From Paracoccaceae bacterium (GTDB taxonomy: Bacteria > Pseudomonadota > Alphaproteobacteria > Rhodobacterales > Rhodobacteraceae): a stretch of 7,712 nucleotides of DNA. The notes beneath the pieces were generated by a model. That model saw only the letters and a program-made list of their open reading frames with translations. It was not told where the DNA came from and made no database searches. A program made the translations under genes and the position numbers. The DNA is taken from assembly GCA_002683355.1 (NCBI GenBank), contig NYTF01000002.1, positions 7,628-15,339 of the forward strand, given 5' to 3'. Shown here one piece after another: positions 7,067 to 7,712 of this stretch; the stretch's first letter is position 1; every line of letters begins with the position of its first letter.

Positions 7067-7091
7067 AGTTTGTTTTTAGTCTATATAATAT

Positions 7092-7712
7092 TTAACGAAT
7101 TTCTTTTATAATTTCTTTCATTTGATCAAAATTGACATAACCTCTTATAATGTTTTCTTCTATAATAAAGGTAGGAGTCCCAGAAATTTTTAACTTTTGG
7201 CCTAAAGCTCTGGTAGATTTCAAAGTCTCTGTAACTTTTTTTGAGTATAAATGATTGATTACGTCATTTGGAGTTATCTTCAGATCTTCTAAAATTTTCT
7301 GTATATTTTGTTGATCTAAGCTTATATTTTTCGTCATTAATTTTTTATGCAACAATTCATATTTTAGCGGCCCTGATTGTTGCAGTACCGAAATAGCTAA
7401 ACGCGCAGCTAATGTACTTTGTTCACCTAAAATAGGGTACTCTTTGATTATTAACTTTATGTTTTCATCAGACCTAATTAGTTTTTGAATCGTATTATGT
7501 GCTTTTCTACAATAGCCACAACGATAATCTAAGAACTCAATAATAGTTATATCACCATTGGGATTTCCACCAATCCAAGAACCTTTATCATTAAAAAGCT
7601 CTTCATAATTTGATTGAACAAGCGATGCATCAGATAGTTTTTGATTTTGAGTCTTTTTATTTTCTAATTGTTGTACAGCTTCAATTATTATTTCAGGGTT
7701 GCTTAACAAAAA
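7092..7712 (-). CDS. DsbA-family thiol-disulfide oxidoreductase, ScsC-like, N-terminus beyond the window
   Basis: This is a thioredoxin-fold protein of the DsbA/ScsC group, expected to act on disulfides in periplasmic proteins. The frame stays open to the right edge (the last codon, 7712-7710, is TTT), so the true start and any signal peptide lie outside; at least 206 residues are visible. Counting from the leucine codon TTG at 7709, the active site CGYC is at residues 64-67 in FLDYRCGYCRKAH. The cis-proline loop is GTPTF (177-181), followed by a strand ending in IRGY. The alpha-helical insert between them is typical of DsbA. The segment LLSNPEIIIEAVQQLENKK before the fold resembles the N-terminal helix that makes ScsC-type proteins trimeric. 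CGYC is also the DsbC active site, so isomerase rather than oxidase activity is possible. It lies 103 bases upstream of accB on the same strand, with no strong terminator between. Confidence 0.85.
   Translation of the reverse strand, partial: FLLSNPEIIIEAVQQLENKKTQNQKLSDASLVQSNYEELFNDKGSWIGGNPNGDITIIEFLDYRCGYCRKAHNTIQKLIRSDENIKLIIKEYPILGEQSTLAARLAISVLQQSGPLKYELLHKKLMTKNISLDQQNIQKILEDLKITPNDVINHLYSKKVTETLKSTRALGQKLKISGTPTFIIEENIIRGYVNFDQMKEIIKEIR

Overview
The window holds a chromosomal stretch of housekeeping genes from an alphaproteobacterium, most likely an AT-rich member of the Rhodobacterales. This is judged from remembered protein signatures, not from a search. The ClpX Walker A is GPTGCGKT, the trigger factor opens MQVTETLN, and a gene for the NDUFA12-type complex I accessory subunit is present. 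All of these fit alphaproteobacteria, and the ClpX and trigger factor wording fits Rhodobacterales best. The low GC, short gaps and overlapping genes suggest a streamlined (for example marine planktonic) lineage, but that is inference.

Layout: bases 1-126 are AT-rich and non-coding. A complete tRNA-Leu(UAG) gene follows at 127-211. A plus-strand run then carries tig (trigger factor), clpP, clpX, an NDUFA12-family gene and an mlaD-like MCE gene, ending at 4522. It meets a convergent minus-strand run only 9 bases away. Read in its own direction, that run is a DsbA/ScsC-like thiol oxidoreductase (cut by the right edge), accB, accC and aat. Overlaps of the ATGA type link the NDUFA12 gene to mlaD and accC to aat. 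accB and accC are 7 bases apart. Promoter-like sequences are visible before accB and before clpX.

Functional themes: the left half handles protein folding and turnover (trigger factor at the ribosome exit, ClpXP protease). Aat at the end of the opposite run makes N-degrons from aminoacyl-tRNA, which in other bacteria feed ClpP through ClpS/ClpA. AccB and AccC are the biotin carrier and biotin carboxylase of acetyl-CoA carboxylase. NDUFA12 belongs to respiratory complex I, and MlaD to phospholipid transport at the cell envelope.

I see no mobile element, CRISPR array, phage gene or clearly new system. The points most worth a second look are the translationally coupled NDUFA12-MlaD pair, the apparent absence of two genes I expect in this neighbourhood (aroQ and a DUF2155 gene), a substitution in a conserved Aat motif, and corrected starts for aat and accB.
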